This document shows, piece after piece, positions 56,482-64,000 of a stretch of DNA of 64,000 nucleotides. The stretch lies in the NCBI RefSeq assembly GCF_900099835.1, contig NZ_FNKP01000001.1, positions 2,232,001 through 2,296,000 of the forward strand. The letters are read 5' to 3'. A program made the translations under genes and the position numbers. The stretch comes from Paraburkholderia fungorum (GTDB taxonomy: Bacteria > Pseudomonadota > Gammaproteobacteria > Burkholderiales > Burkholderiaceae). The first letter of the stretch is position 1. Every line of letters starts with the position of its first letter. A model generated the notes under the pieces. It was not told the DNA's origin. It saw only the letters and a list, made by a program, of their open reading frames with translations, and did no database searches.

Positions 56482-56847
56482 TCAGGCGAACTCATCGCCG
56501 AGATCCACGATGACGTCGCGCGGCACCGCCTCACCTTTCGCATACTGCTCTTCGAGCGAGCCCAGGCTCGCTTCGACATACGCGCGCAACACCGCGAAAC
56601 TACGGCCCCGCAACCGCGCCGGCAACGCGAAATAACGCGCCAGCGCCGCCGGTGTGATCGCTACGGTCATCACGATGCGGCGTGCGGTCGAGCCGAAGCG
56701 CATCGCCACCCAGTGAATCGTCAGCGTCGGCGTACCGTCTTCGGCGGCGCTCTGGATGAACTGCGTCTGCTCCGGGAACAGATCGCTGATCACACGCGCC
56801 AGTTCCTCGAACTCGGGATTCGCGCAGTCGTATTGGTAAGCTTCCAT
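56482..56847 (-). CDS. Hypothetical cytosolic protein, possibly DUF3022
   Basis: 121 residues. Mixed alpha/beta, no signal peptide. It resembles short Burkholderia proteins sometimes labelled DUF3022, but I am not sure. The ribosome binding site is weak. It is convergent with the PGDYG gene and lies upstream of the terminus of the YhfC-type gene. Confidence 0.6.
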   Translation of the reverse strand: MEAYQYDCANPEFEELARVISDLFPEQTQFIQSAAEDGTPTLTIHWVAMRFGSTARRIVMTVAITPAALARYFALPARLRGRSFAVLRAYVEASLGSLEEQYAKGEAVPRDVIVDLGDEFA

Positions 56848-56978
56848 GAGGTCTGCCGAAAGATCGGCCTTAAGAGGCTGAAAGAGCTTAAAAAGCTACA
56901 GGAAAAAGTCGGCCGATTGTAGGCAAAGGCCGACGTTTTAGCGAGCTATCCGCAGAGCGTGCGAATACCGTCGGGCAA

Positions 56979-57797
56979 TCACGGACGTGCAGCCGCTGCA
57001 GGACGTTTGAAAGTCCTGAAAAGCAACCCGGCGACCACGAGCGCAGCCACCGCATAAATGGCGTCAACGGCAGCGAGCGGCACGAGTTGCGCCTGGAACA
57101 GCGCGGCGGGTGCGTCCACCAGCGCGTGCAGAACAATCGCCAGCGGCAGGATGCCGCGCCAACCCGCGCGCAACCCGCGCCACATCAGCACCGACAATCC
57201 GATCTGGAACACCAGCGCCGCCACGCGTTCGAGCGCGAAAATGCCCGCCGTCTGCGGCGTCAGGCTGGCGAGGATCAGGTGAATACGCATCAGCGAATCG
57301 GTCGGCAGATTGCTCAGGTAGCCGTCCAGTTCACCCCGGTTCTCGAAGATCGCAAACAGAACCCACTGAACCTGCACCAGCACGCCGACCAGCCACGCTT
57401 CCGCGCCGCCATGGCCGAGGCCGTAGGTCAGCGCGGTGCCGTCGTCGGTGCGCGCGGCCGTCGCGGGCGACTTCGCTGCCGCACGTTTCAGGATCAGCCA
57501 CATGCCGATAAAGCGCCCCACTTCCTCGCAGACGCCTGCGACCAGCGCGCCGTAAATCACGAACGCCAGCGGGTTCGACAGGAACGTCGCGGTCGCCTCG
57601 TTGCGATGCAGGACGTAGTCGTTCAGCGCGCGCTCGATCACCATCGCGAACAGCGCGAACACGGCGATACCGGTAATGGCGTCGCGCGGATTGAGCGCGA
57701 GCGGACGGCGCGCACGCCGGTAAATCATGAAAGGTAACGCGGCCACGAAAAGCGTCGCGACGGCGAGGCTCGACAGGGTAATCGGTGCAACAACCAT
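56979..57797 (-). CDS. YhfC-family intramembrane metalloprotease
   Basis: 272 residues, multi-helix membrane protein. The active-site-like motifs of the YhfC/CAAX-related group are seen: CEEVGRFIGMW (Glu-Glu), GLGHGGAEA, and LHALVDAPAALF (His). The internal ATG of MVVAPITL is chosen for AAGGAAA six bases upstream. Substrate unknown. Confidence 0.85.
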   Translation of the reverse strand: MVVAPITLSSLAVATLFVAALPFMIYRRARRPLALNPRDAITGIAVFALFAMVIERALNDYVLHRNEATATFLSNPLAFVIYGALVAGVCEEVGRFIGMWLILKRAAAKSPATAARTDDGTALTYGLGHGGAEAWLVGVLVQVQWVLFAIFENRGELDGYLSNLPTDSLMRIHLILASLTPQTAGIFALERVAALVFQIGLSVLMWRGLRAGWRGILPLAIVLHALVDAPAALFQAQLVPLAAVDAIYAVAALVVAGLLFRTFKRPAAAARP

Positions 57798-57857
57798 GAG
57801 TTTCCTTGCGATGACCGGCGCGCACCCGCTGCGCGCCGCAGCCCGCATGATCGCAGA

Positions 57858-58925
57858 TCAGCGCGAAGTTGACGCGCGAACGATCAGCTCGCCCGGCAGA
57901 AGACAGTCCCGCACCGTTGTCTGAACGCCTTCGATGCGCTCGTGCAGAAACTCGACCGCGCGATAGCCGATCTCGTAGGTCGGCTGGCGGATCGTGGTGA
58001 TGCCGGTGAGTTCGGCCCAGTCGGGGTCGTCGATGGAGAGAAGCGCGACGCGCGTTTGCCAGTCGGGGCCGTAACGCGATTTCAGATGCAGCGCGAGACA
58101 CAGCGCAACCGGCGCGTTGGCTGCGAACAGGGCGATGCGGTGGGCGGTTGACGCGTCCTTGCCCCTCTTGCCGTCCGCAGCCGAATCGATCGCGCGATCC
58201 AGTTCGGCAAGACCGCGCGCCGTCTCGTCCGTATCGGCCAGATCCAGCACCAGCGTATGTCCCCGCGCGCGGCCTTGAGCGCCCATCGCATCGCGAAACG
58301 ACGTCTGCCGCAAATGCCGCGAACTGACCTGCTCGAACGGCTGCACGACAAACCAGATGTCGTCGAAGCCTTGTTCCAGCAGATGCTGCACGCCCAACTG
58401 CGCCGCCGCGCCGTTGTCGAGACCGACCATGTCGGCAGTCAGTCCTTCGACCTGACGGTCCACCATCACCGCCGGAATGCCGCTGCCGCCCACGGGACGC
58501 AACGTCTCCTCGCTCACGCCGAGCGCGTTGACGATCACCCCTTCCACCCGGTACGTGGTCAGCAGTTGCAGATAACGCCGCTCCATTTCCACTTCGTTGG
58601 CCGCGTGGCAGATCAGCGGCATCAGGCCGAGCGCGTGACAGGCCGCCTCGACGCCCTGCAGCACCTCGACCGTGTACGGGTTGGTCAGATCGGCGAGCAG
58701 CATGCCGATCAGCCGGTTGCGGCCGCGCTTCAGGCCGCGCGCCATCTGGTTCGGCTGATAGTTCAGCCGCGCGATGGCCGCCTCGATGCGCGCGCGCAAT
58801 TCCGGCGACATCACGCTCATCTCGCCGTTCAGATAGCGCGAAATACTGGTCTTGCCCGTGCCGGCCTCGCGCGCGACGTCGGTAATCGTCGCGCGGCGCG
58901 GCGCGCTCTGCTGCGGCGTGCTCAT
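57858..58925 (-). CDS. ptxS: 2-ketogluconate operon repressor, PtxS-like LacI family
   Basis: 355 residues. LacI-type HTH (ATITDVAREAGTGKTSISRYLNGEMSVMSPELRARIEAAIARLNYQPNQMARGLKRGRNRLIGM), then the sugar-binding core. It is the last gene of the kgu operon, with 31 bases after kguD. By family knowledge PtxS binds 2-ketogluconate and a palindrome of the type TGAAACCGGTTTCA. The palindrome ahead of kguE contains TGGAACCGGTTCCA, a good match. Confidence 0.92.
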   Translation of the reverse strand: MSTPQQSAPRRATITDVAREAGTGKTSISRYLNGEMSVMSPELRARIEAAIARLNYQPNQMARGLKRGRNRLIGMLLADLTNPYTVEVLQGVEAACHALGLMPLICHAANEVEMERRYLQLLTTYRVEGVIVNALGVSEETLRPVGGSGIPAVMVDRQVEGLTADMVGLDNGAAAQLGVQHLLEQGFDDIWFVVQPFEQVSSRHLRQTSFRDAMGAQGRARGHTLVLDLADTDETARGLAELDRAIDSAADGKRGKDASTAHRIALFAANAPVALCLALHLKSRYGPDWQTRVALLSIDDPDWAELTGITTIRQPTYEIGYRAVEFLHERIEGVQTTVRDCLLPGELIVRASTSR

Positions 58926-58956
58926 CGTGCAGTCACTCCTTCGCTGGCAGTCCGGC

Positions 58957-59922
58957 TCACTGGCTCAGCACGTCGCGATTGACGATGTTCGTCTTCAACG
59001 TGCCGTCGAGCGCGGCGACCAGGTTTTCGGCCGCGTTGAGCGCCATCGCGTGACGGGTTTCGTGAGTCGCCGAACCGATGTGCGGCAACGCGACCACGTT
59101 CGGCAGCTTCAGCAACGGCGAATCGGCGGGCAGCGGTTCGGTATCGAAAACGTCGAGGCCCGCGCCGTGAATCGTGCCGTTTTGCAACGCTTCGATCAGC
59201 GCCGCTTCGTCGACGGTCGCGCCGCGCGATGCATTGATCAGGATCGCGCTCGTCTTCATCGCCTTGAATTCGGCCGCGCCGATCATGTGGCGCGTTTCGG
59301 CGGTGAGCGGCACTTGCAGGCACACGAAGTCGGAAGTGGCGAGCAACTCCGCCAGCTCCACGCGCTTCGCGCCATAGGCCGCTTCGGCTTGCGGATTCGG
59401 GCTGCGGTTCGTGTACTGCACCTTCATATTGAAGCCGAGCGCCGCGCGCCGAGCAACCGCGCCGCCGATCCGTCCCATTCCGACGATACCGAGCGTCTTG
59501 CCCTGCACGTCGACACCAAACTGCGCCGGACCGACGCTCTCGCGCCAGTCACCCGCCTTGACCCAGTCGGCCAGTTCGACGACCCGGCGGGCCGACGCGA
59601 GGATCAGCGCGAACACGGTGTCGGCGGTCGATTCGGTCAGCACGTCCGGCGTATGCGCGAGCACGATGCCGCGCCGCGTGAGATCGGCGACGTCGAACTG
59701 GTCGAAGCCGACCGAGATGGTCGACAGCGCCTTCAGGCGGCTGGCGCCTTCGATCATCGCCGGCGTGATTTTCACGCTGGCGCCAATCGCACCGTCCGCG
59801 TCGCGCAATGCGGCGACGAACGCATCATGCTGCGAGGCATCGACCTCGACGACTTCCGCGTGCTGTTGCAGATACGCGAGCACATCTGCGGGCAACGACT
59901 TGTAGGCGACGATCTTCTTCAT
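58957..59922 (-). CDS. kguD: 2-ketogluconate-6-phosphate reductase / D-2-hydroxyacid dehydrogenase
   Basis: 321 residues. Rossmann motif GIVGMGRIGGAVARRA near residue 150, catalytic Arg in INASRGATVDE, Glu in GLDVFDTEPLP, and His in ALPHIGSAT. This is the GhrB/KguD class, reducing 2-keto-6-phosphogluconate to 6-phosphogluconate with NAD(P)H. It starts four bases after kguT, with GGAAAA as ribosome binding site inside the kguT end. Confidence 0.92.
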   Translation of the reverse strand: MKKIVAYKSLPADVLAYLQQHAEVVEVDASQHDAFVAALRDADGAIGASVKITPAMIEGASRLKALSTISVGFDQFDVADLTRRGIVLAHTPDVLTESTADTVFALILASARRVVELADWVKAGDWRESVGPAQFGVDVQGKTLGIVGMGRIGGAVARRAALGFNMKVQYTNRSPNPQAEAAYGAKRVELAELLATSDFVCLQVPLTAETRHMIGAAEFKAMKTSAILINASRGATVDEAALIEALQNGTIHGAGLDVFDTEPLPADSPLLKLPNVVALPHIGSATHETRHAMALNAAENLVAALDGTLKTNIVNRDVLSQ

Positions 59923-59926
59923 GAGC

Positions 59927-61222
59927 TTATTTTCCTTGCAACGGTGTAGCGAGCGTGGGCTTCTGGGTCAGCGGCTGGGGCTTGACGGTCAGCGTCAGGA
60001 TTACCGCGGCGATCAGCGCCACGCTCATGAATGCATACGATGCCGACGGCGATCCGGTCGCGCCGTTCAGATAGCCGACCACATACGAGCCGACAAACGA
60101 ACCGAGCGCGCCCATGCTGTTGATCAGCGCCATCGCGCCGCCCGCGACGTTCTTCGGCAGCAGTTCCGGGACGATCGCGAAGAACGGGCCGTACGGCGCG
60201 TACATCGCGCCGCCCGCGATCACCAGCAGAACATACGAGAGCCAGAAATGCGTGGAGCCGAGCGCATACGACGCCGCGAAAGCAATGGCGCCGACCAGCA
60301 GGAACGGCCACACGAACACTTTGCGGCGGTTGAGTTTATCCGATGCCCACGAAGCTGCAAGCATCGCAATCGTCGCAGCGAGGTAAGGCAGCGCCGACAG
60401 CCAGCCGGTTTCGACCATGCCGAGCGACGAACCATTCTTCAGAATGGACGGCAGCCACAGCACGAAACCATACACGCCGATGCTCCAGCAGAAATACTGC
60501 GCACATAGCCGGATCACGGCGGGCGTGCGGAACGCCTCGCCGTAATTGCGCACCGGCTTGATCGCGGCCTGCTCGGCGCGCAACGTCCGTTCGAGGTCGT
60601 CCTTCTGTTGCTGCGTGAGCCACGACACCTGCTGCGGCTTGTCCTTCACGATGAACCACCAGCACACCGCCCAGATGATCGCGGGCGCGCCCTCGGCAAT
60701 GAACATGTGACGCCAGCCGAACGAATGCACCAGATAGCCGGACACGACCGACATCCACAGCACAGTCACCGGATTGCCGAGAATCAGAAACGTGTTGGCG
60801 CGCGAGCGCTCGCTTCTGGTGAACCAGTTGCTGATGAAGATCAGCATCGCGGGCATCACGGCGGCTTCGACGACGCCGAGCACGAAGCGGATCACCATCA
60901 ACGACGGAATGTTGTCGACCATGCCGGTCAGCGCCGCACAGCCGCCCCACAGGATCAGGCTCCAGAACACGAGCTTCTTGACGCTGCGGCGTTCCGCGTA
61001 GATCGCGCCGGGAATCTGGAAGAAGAAATAGCCGAGAAAGAACAACGCACCGATCAGCGACGCCAGCCCTTTGCTGATGCCCAGATCCTGGTTGATGCCA
61101 GCCGCCGACGCGAAGCCGAAGTTCGCCCGGTCCAGATAAGCGAGGCTGTACGTGATGAAGACGATCGGCATGATCGTCCACCAGCGGCGAACCGCAAGCG
61201 ATGAAGTGACGGGGGTCTGCAT
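59927..61222 (-). CDS. kguT: 2-ketogluconate transporter, ACS-family MFS
   Basis: 431 residues with about twelve helices. ACS-family marks: FITYSLAYLDRANFGFASAAGINQDLGISKG and GALFFLGYFFFQIPGAIYAERRSVKKLVFWSLILWGGCAALTG. Import of 2-ketogluconate is inferred from position between kguK and kguD and from the family. An AGGAG ribosome binding site lies about seven bases before the ATG. Confidence 0.92.
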   Translation of the reverse strand: MQTPVTSSLAVRRWWTIMPIVFITYSLAYLDRANFGFASAAGINQDLGISKGLASLIGALFFLGYFFFQIPGAIYAERRSVKKLVFWSLILWGGCAALTGMVDNIPSLMVIRFVLGVVEAAVMPAMLIFISNWFTRSERSRANTFLILGNPVTVLWMSVVSGYLVHSFGWRHMFIAEGAPAIIWAVCWWFIVKDKPQQVSWLTQQQKDDLERTLRAEQAAIKPVRNYGEAFRTPAVIRLCAQYFCWSIGVYGFVLWLPSILKNGSSLGMVETGWLSALPYLAATIAMLAASWASDKLNRRKVFVWPFLLVGAIAFAASYALGSTHFWLSYVLLVIAGGAMYAPYGPFFAIVPELLPKNVAGGAMALINSMGALGSFVGSYVVGYLNGATGSPSASYAFMSVALIAAVILTLTVKPQPLTQKPTLATPLQGK

Positions 61223-61354
61223 GTGAGTCTCCTGTTACTGCGTACTGTGTTACGTCTCTCTACGGCATTTCCGGCGTCTACGGCGTCCCGGATTGGTGAC
61301 GGGCGGTCGTGGGCGCCGTATCCGTATGTCTGTGCGTTGTTGCTGTGTTCGAAG

Positions 61355-62368
61355 TCACACGACGCCGGCCGTACTCGACACCCGTGCGCTCGTGCCGACA
61401 GGCGGCACGTCGGCCAGTTCGAGCGCGTCGAGTTCCGCGCGGCCCGGCAGGCCTTCTGAATCGCCGATCACCTGAATCGCCAGCGCGCCGATCCGGTTGC
61501 CGCGCGCCACCGCTTGCGGCAGCGTTTTGCCTTCCAGCAACGCGCTGACCACGCCGACCGCGAAGCCGTCGCCCGCGCCGACCGTGTCGACGACGTTCGC
61601 GACGGGCTGCCCGGCGATGGTGCCGGCATCATCGGCGGTACGGTAATACGCGCCCTGCGCGCCTAGCTTGATGATGACGCCGCGCGCGCCCCGCTCCAGA
61701 TAGAAACGGGCGATATCTTCGGGTTGCGTATAGCCGGTCAGGATCTCGCCCTCGCCGATACCGGGCAGCACCCAGTCGGCCAGTGCCGCGAGCGCGTTCA
61801 GACCTTCGACCATCGCGGCGCGCGACGGCCAGAGCGTCGGGCGCAGGTTCGGGTCGAACGAAATCGTCTTGCCCGCCGCGCGCATTTCGCGGGCGAGATG
61901 GAACGCGAGTTCGCGCGAACTGGCCGAAATCGCGGGCGCGACGCCCGTCAGATGCAGGTGACGCGCGGGCAGCACGTAATCGCCCACATAGTCGTCCAGC
62001 GACAGATGACTCGCCGCCGATCCTTTACGGAAATATTCGATCGCGGGATCGCTGCCGTCGTCGTTCTTCGATTTCAGCTGGAAGGCGGTCGGATAGCGAT
62101 CGTCGGTGCTCACGCAGCGCTGGTCGATACCCTCTTTCGTCAACGTGTCGCGCACAAACTGGCCGAACGAATCGTTGCCGACGCGGCTCATCCAGCCGAC
62201 CTTGAAGCCGAGCCGGGACAGCCCGATCGCGACATTCAGATCGGCGCCCGCCACGCGCTTCGTGAATTGGCCGACTTCGGCGAGCGGGCCGGTTTCGGCG
62301 GCCACGAACATGGCCATTGCTTCGCCGTAGGTGATGACGTCGAGTGCTGCGTGTGAGGTGGTGGTCAT
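61355..62368 (-). CDS. kguK: 2-ketogluconate kinase, PfkB family
   Basis: 337 residues. PfkB family: AGADLNVAIGLSRLGFKVGWMSRVGNDSFG, and DTVGAGDGFAVG near residue 275 with the catalytic Asp. It should make 2-keto-6-phosphogluconate. GGAG lies seven bases before the ATG. It is second in the operon, 251 bases after kguE. Confidence 0.92.
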   Translation of the reverse strand: MTTTSHAALDVITYGEAMAMFVAAETGPLAEVGQFTKRVAGADLNVAIGLSRLGFKVGWMSRVGNDSFGQFVRDTLTKEGIDQRCVSTDDRYPTAFQLKSKNDDGSDPAIEYFRKGSAASHLSLDDYVGDYVLPARHLHLTGVAPAISASSRELAFHLAREMRAAGKTISFDPNLRPTLWPSRAAMVEGLNALAALADWVLPGIGEGEILTGYTQPEDIARFYLERGARGVIIKLGAQGAYYRTADDAGTIAGQPVANVVDTVGAGDGFAVGVVSALLEGKTLPQAVARGNRIGALAIQVIGDSEGLPGRAELDALELADVPPVGTSARVSSTAGVV

Positions 62369-62619
62369 GCTTTGCTCCTGCTTGCTGCTATGCGCTGTGT
62401 GTCTGGGTGGTTCTATTGCTGTGCGATGCCGTGAGCGCGTTTCAGGTGCGGTGGTTAAAGCCACCCTCGCCTGAACCGGCACGTTCATGCCGCATGACTT
62501 TGCGTCGCCCGCGTTGTGTTTCTCGCGCTGTGCTTTTTGTGTTTTATTTCCGCGGCATGTTGTCGTCTTGTTGTCGTCTATTGCCGCGCTCTCAGGTTCT
62601 TCAAGCCACTCGCGCCCAC
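62369..62619. other. Intercistronic kguE-kguK region
   Basis: 251 bases inside the operon, with several T-rich stretches but no clear hairpin. No ORF is supported. Confidence 0.4.
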
Positions 62620-63402
62620 TTAAGCTTTGCCTAACCACTCGACGTAATGCGCGGCATCCGCATCGATCCGGCTTGTGTCGAACGGAAACTCGATGCCGCG
62701 CGGCACGTCGCGCGGCAAGCGCTCGAGCACGGCGGCGAAGTTTGCATCGTCGGCAGCCGGGGCCGCGGGAAAACGCCGCGCGCCTTCGCCAACCGTCGTC
62801 TTGCAATGGATATAGTCGACGTGCGCCGCCAGCAGACCGGCTGCGTCGAGCGGCGCGACATCGCGCCATGCCCAGTTGCCGATATCGAACGTCATGCCGA
62901 GCACATCGGCGAAACCTTCACGCGACAGCGCGTCGAACAGGCCGGTGAATTGCGCCAGCGAGCCGCCTTCTTCCAGTTGCCCGTTTTCGACGACAAGCCG
63001 AAGATTCGCGCGCTGCACTCGCTGCATCTGCTCAGCAATCGCCGCGCCGTACGCATCGCGGACGAAGCCGCCCAGTTGCAGCTTGACGAAGTGCGCGCCG
63101 AGCGCCGTGGCTTCGTCCAGCGCGAGATGCAACGCGGCGCTGTCGAGTTGTCCATCGGATGTGTACAGCGAAGCCGGCGTGGAAAACACCGACCACAAGC
63201 CCAGTTCGGCGATCGATTCGCCGAGCGCCTGCAACCGCTGCGGCTTAGCGTCGGATTCATCGGCGAACAGCTCGCGACGCACTTCGAAACCCGCCGCACC
63301 GGCCCGTCGGCTCGCCTGCGCCCACTTCAGATGGCCGCCCGTGCGCACCGCGTCCATCCCGAACGCGCTTGCAACGATCACCACGTCTACTGCTTCAGCC
63401 AT
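62620..63402 (-). CDS. kguE: Sugar phosphate isomerase/epimerase, KguE-like
   Basis: 260 residues, TIM-barrel AP-endonuclease-2-like fold. Metal-site residues fit the pattern (ADVLGMTFDIGNWAW, VDYIHCKT, GIEFPFD). The exact role of KguE in 2-ketogluconate use is not settled. The ATG of MAEAVDVVIVAS with AGGTAA seven bases upstream is chosen; a longer frame continues through the operator region and is not credible. It is the first gene of the operon. Confidence 0.9.
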   Translation of the reverse strand: MAEAVDVVIVASAFGMDAVRTGGHLKWAQASRRAGAAGFEVRRELFADESDAKPQRLQALGESIAELGLWSVFSTPASLYTSDGQLDSAALHLALDEATALGAHFVKLQLGGFVRDAYGAAIAEQMQRVQRANLRLVVENGQLEEGGSLAQFTGLFDALSREGFADVLGMTFDIGNWAWRDVAPLDAAGLLAAHVDYIHCKTTVGEGARRFPAAPAADDANFAAVLERLPRDVPRGIEFPFDTSRIDADAAHYVEWLGKA

Positions 63403-63433
63403 GTCGAATTTACCTGGTCCTGTCTTGCCGCAC

Positions 63434-63457
63434 GCAATTGGAACCGGTTCCAATTGC
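63434..63457 (-). promoter_or_regulatory. PtxS operator, perfect 24-bp palindrome
   Basis: Half-site GCAATTGGAACC and its exact complement, no mismatch. The core matches the PtxS consensus TGAAACCGGTTTCA at 12 of 14 positions. It lies about 30 bases upstream of the kguE start. Confidence 0.9.
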
Positions 63458-63462
63458 GCTTT

Positions 63463-63484
63463 GAAAAAAAGCGCCGAGGCGCTT
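63463..63484 (-). terminator. Intrinsic terminator of the upstream LysR gene
   Basis: The stem AAGCGC / GCGCTT, followed on the minus strand by a T run (the A run at 63464-63470). It stands between the LysR stop and the kgu operator, and isolates the two units. Confidence 0.75.
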
Positions 63485-63566
63485 GCAATGCCCAGATAGT
63501 GGCCAGGGTAAGGGCCATGCACCATAGTGGAAATCCCCAGGCGTCGCGGGCACGCGGGCTTTTTCT

Positions 63567-64000
63567 TTAGCTGCCGTCCGCGAGACACAGCGTCAGAAAC
63601 TGCTCGACGACCCGGGCGGGCGCGCTCGCGTGCGGCACGAGAATCGACAACCGGCGAGTCAGCGGCTCAGGGCTGAGCGAGAACAGACGCAACGAGCCAT
63701 TCTCGTGCCGCATCGACATGGCCGACACGAAACCGATGCCCATACCCGCGCGCACCGCCTCCTTCACGCCTTCGACCCCGGCGATTTCCAGCGCGACGCG
63801 CATTGGCACGCCCGCTCGAGCGAAGGCCCGCTCGACGATCTGCCGCACACCTGACCCCGCCTCCCGCACCACCAGCGGATGCGCGCCGAGCACCGCCAGT
63901 TCGACGCGGCCCCGGTCGTCTCCCGAAACGTCCTGCACCAACGGATGGGAGCGCGGCATGATCGCCACGATCTCGTCCTCGCGCCACGCGTGCACGGCGG
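63567..64000 (-). CDS. LysR-family regulator, C-terminal part only
   Basis: The gene runs off the window end, so the HTH is not visible. The 144 or so visible residues are the LysR effector domain: the block EIVAIMPRSHPLVQDVSG, then VVREAGSGVRQIVERAFARAGVPMRVALEIAGVEGVKEAVRAGMGIGFVSAM, typical of the CysB/CbbR-like class. It lies upstream of kguE on the same strand, separated by a terminator, and is probably unrelated to it. Confidence 0.85.
   Translation of the reverse strand, partial: AVHAWREDEIVAIMPRSHPLVQDVSGDDRGRVELAVLGAHPLVVREAGSGVRQIVERAFARAGVPMRVALEIAGVEGVKEAVRAGMGIGFVSAMSMRHENGSLRLFSLSPEPLTRRLSILVPHASAPARVVEQFLTLCLADGS

Larger units (their letters stand above)
63403..63566. other. 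kgu promoter region and LysR gene 3' region
   Basis: 164 bases containing the PtxS operator and the LysR terminator described separately. The -10 and -35 elements of the kgu promoter are not clear to me. Confidence 0.5.

Overview
The window reads as a chromosomal or megaplasmid segment of a Burkholderiaceae bacterium, most likely Paraburkholderia or a close relative. The support is high GC with strong third-position G/C bias, long antisense shadow ORFs, and a gene set typical of that group: 2-ketogluconate (kgu/ptxS) and ribose (rbs) operons, prkA-yeaH-spoVR, several LysR regulators and DHA2/MHS/ACS-type MFS transporters, and Burkholderia-style chemoreceptors. I see no rRNA, tRNA, complete insertion sequence, prophage or CRISPR array. 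The species assignment is inference.

Layout. 1-5 kb: a DHA2 efflux pump behind an operator-like dyad, a DUF421 membrane protein, and an acyl-CoA dehydrogenase / methyltransferase / glycosyltransferase operon. 5-13.3 kb is signalling-rich: a PAS-PAS hybrid histidine kinase, a small exported protein, a ferredoxin-NADP reductase, and a compact five-gene stressosome operon (rsbR, rsbS, rsbT, an RsbT-like/SpoIIE phosphatase fusion, and an RsbT-like/histidine kinase/receiver fusion). The rsbT gene appears to start at ATC. 13.3-14.4 kb has no gene I can support. 14.4-23 kb holds SDR oxidoreductases, an AhpD-like protein, a chemoreceptor, two LysR genes and a second DHA2 transporter. 23-28.5 kb is a catabolic operon: NMT1-type binding protein, Rieske oxygenase, ABC ATPase, ABC permease and amidohydrolase, probably for import and breakdown of a nitrogen heterocycle. 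29-32.3 kb carries a GT2 enzyme, small hydrophilic proteins and a KgtP-like 2-oxoglutarate permease.

32.6-37.7 kb is the prkA-yeaH-spoVR operon. A hydratase and a chemoreceptor with a CheR/CheB-tethering tail (DWETF) follow. 42.1-48.9 kb is a complete ribose operon in the order rbsB-A-C-R-K, with a promoter and a perfect LacI-family operator in front of rbsB. 49.3-57.8 kb has CorA, a lipoprotein, an orphan cydX translationally coupled to a small P-loop kinase, a saccharopine-dehydrogenase-like enzyme with an Lrp-type regulator, a LysR regulator, a Spy-like protein, a PGDYG protein and a YhfC-type membrane protease. 57.9-63.4 kb is the 2-ketogluconate operon kguE-K-T-D-ptxS behind a perfect 24-bp palindrome. 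The window ends inside a LysR-type gene.

Taken together the segment combines sugar and sugar-acid use (ribose, 2-ketogluconate, 2-oxoglutarate), a probable heterocycle pathway, and stress and chemotaxis signalling. The most notable items are the stressosome operon with three RsbT-type ATPase domains and a non-canonical start codon, the orphan cydX-kinase pair, and the Rieske/ABC/amidohydrolase operon of unknown substrate.
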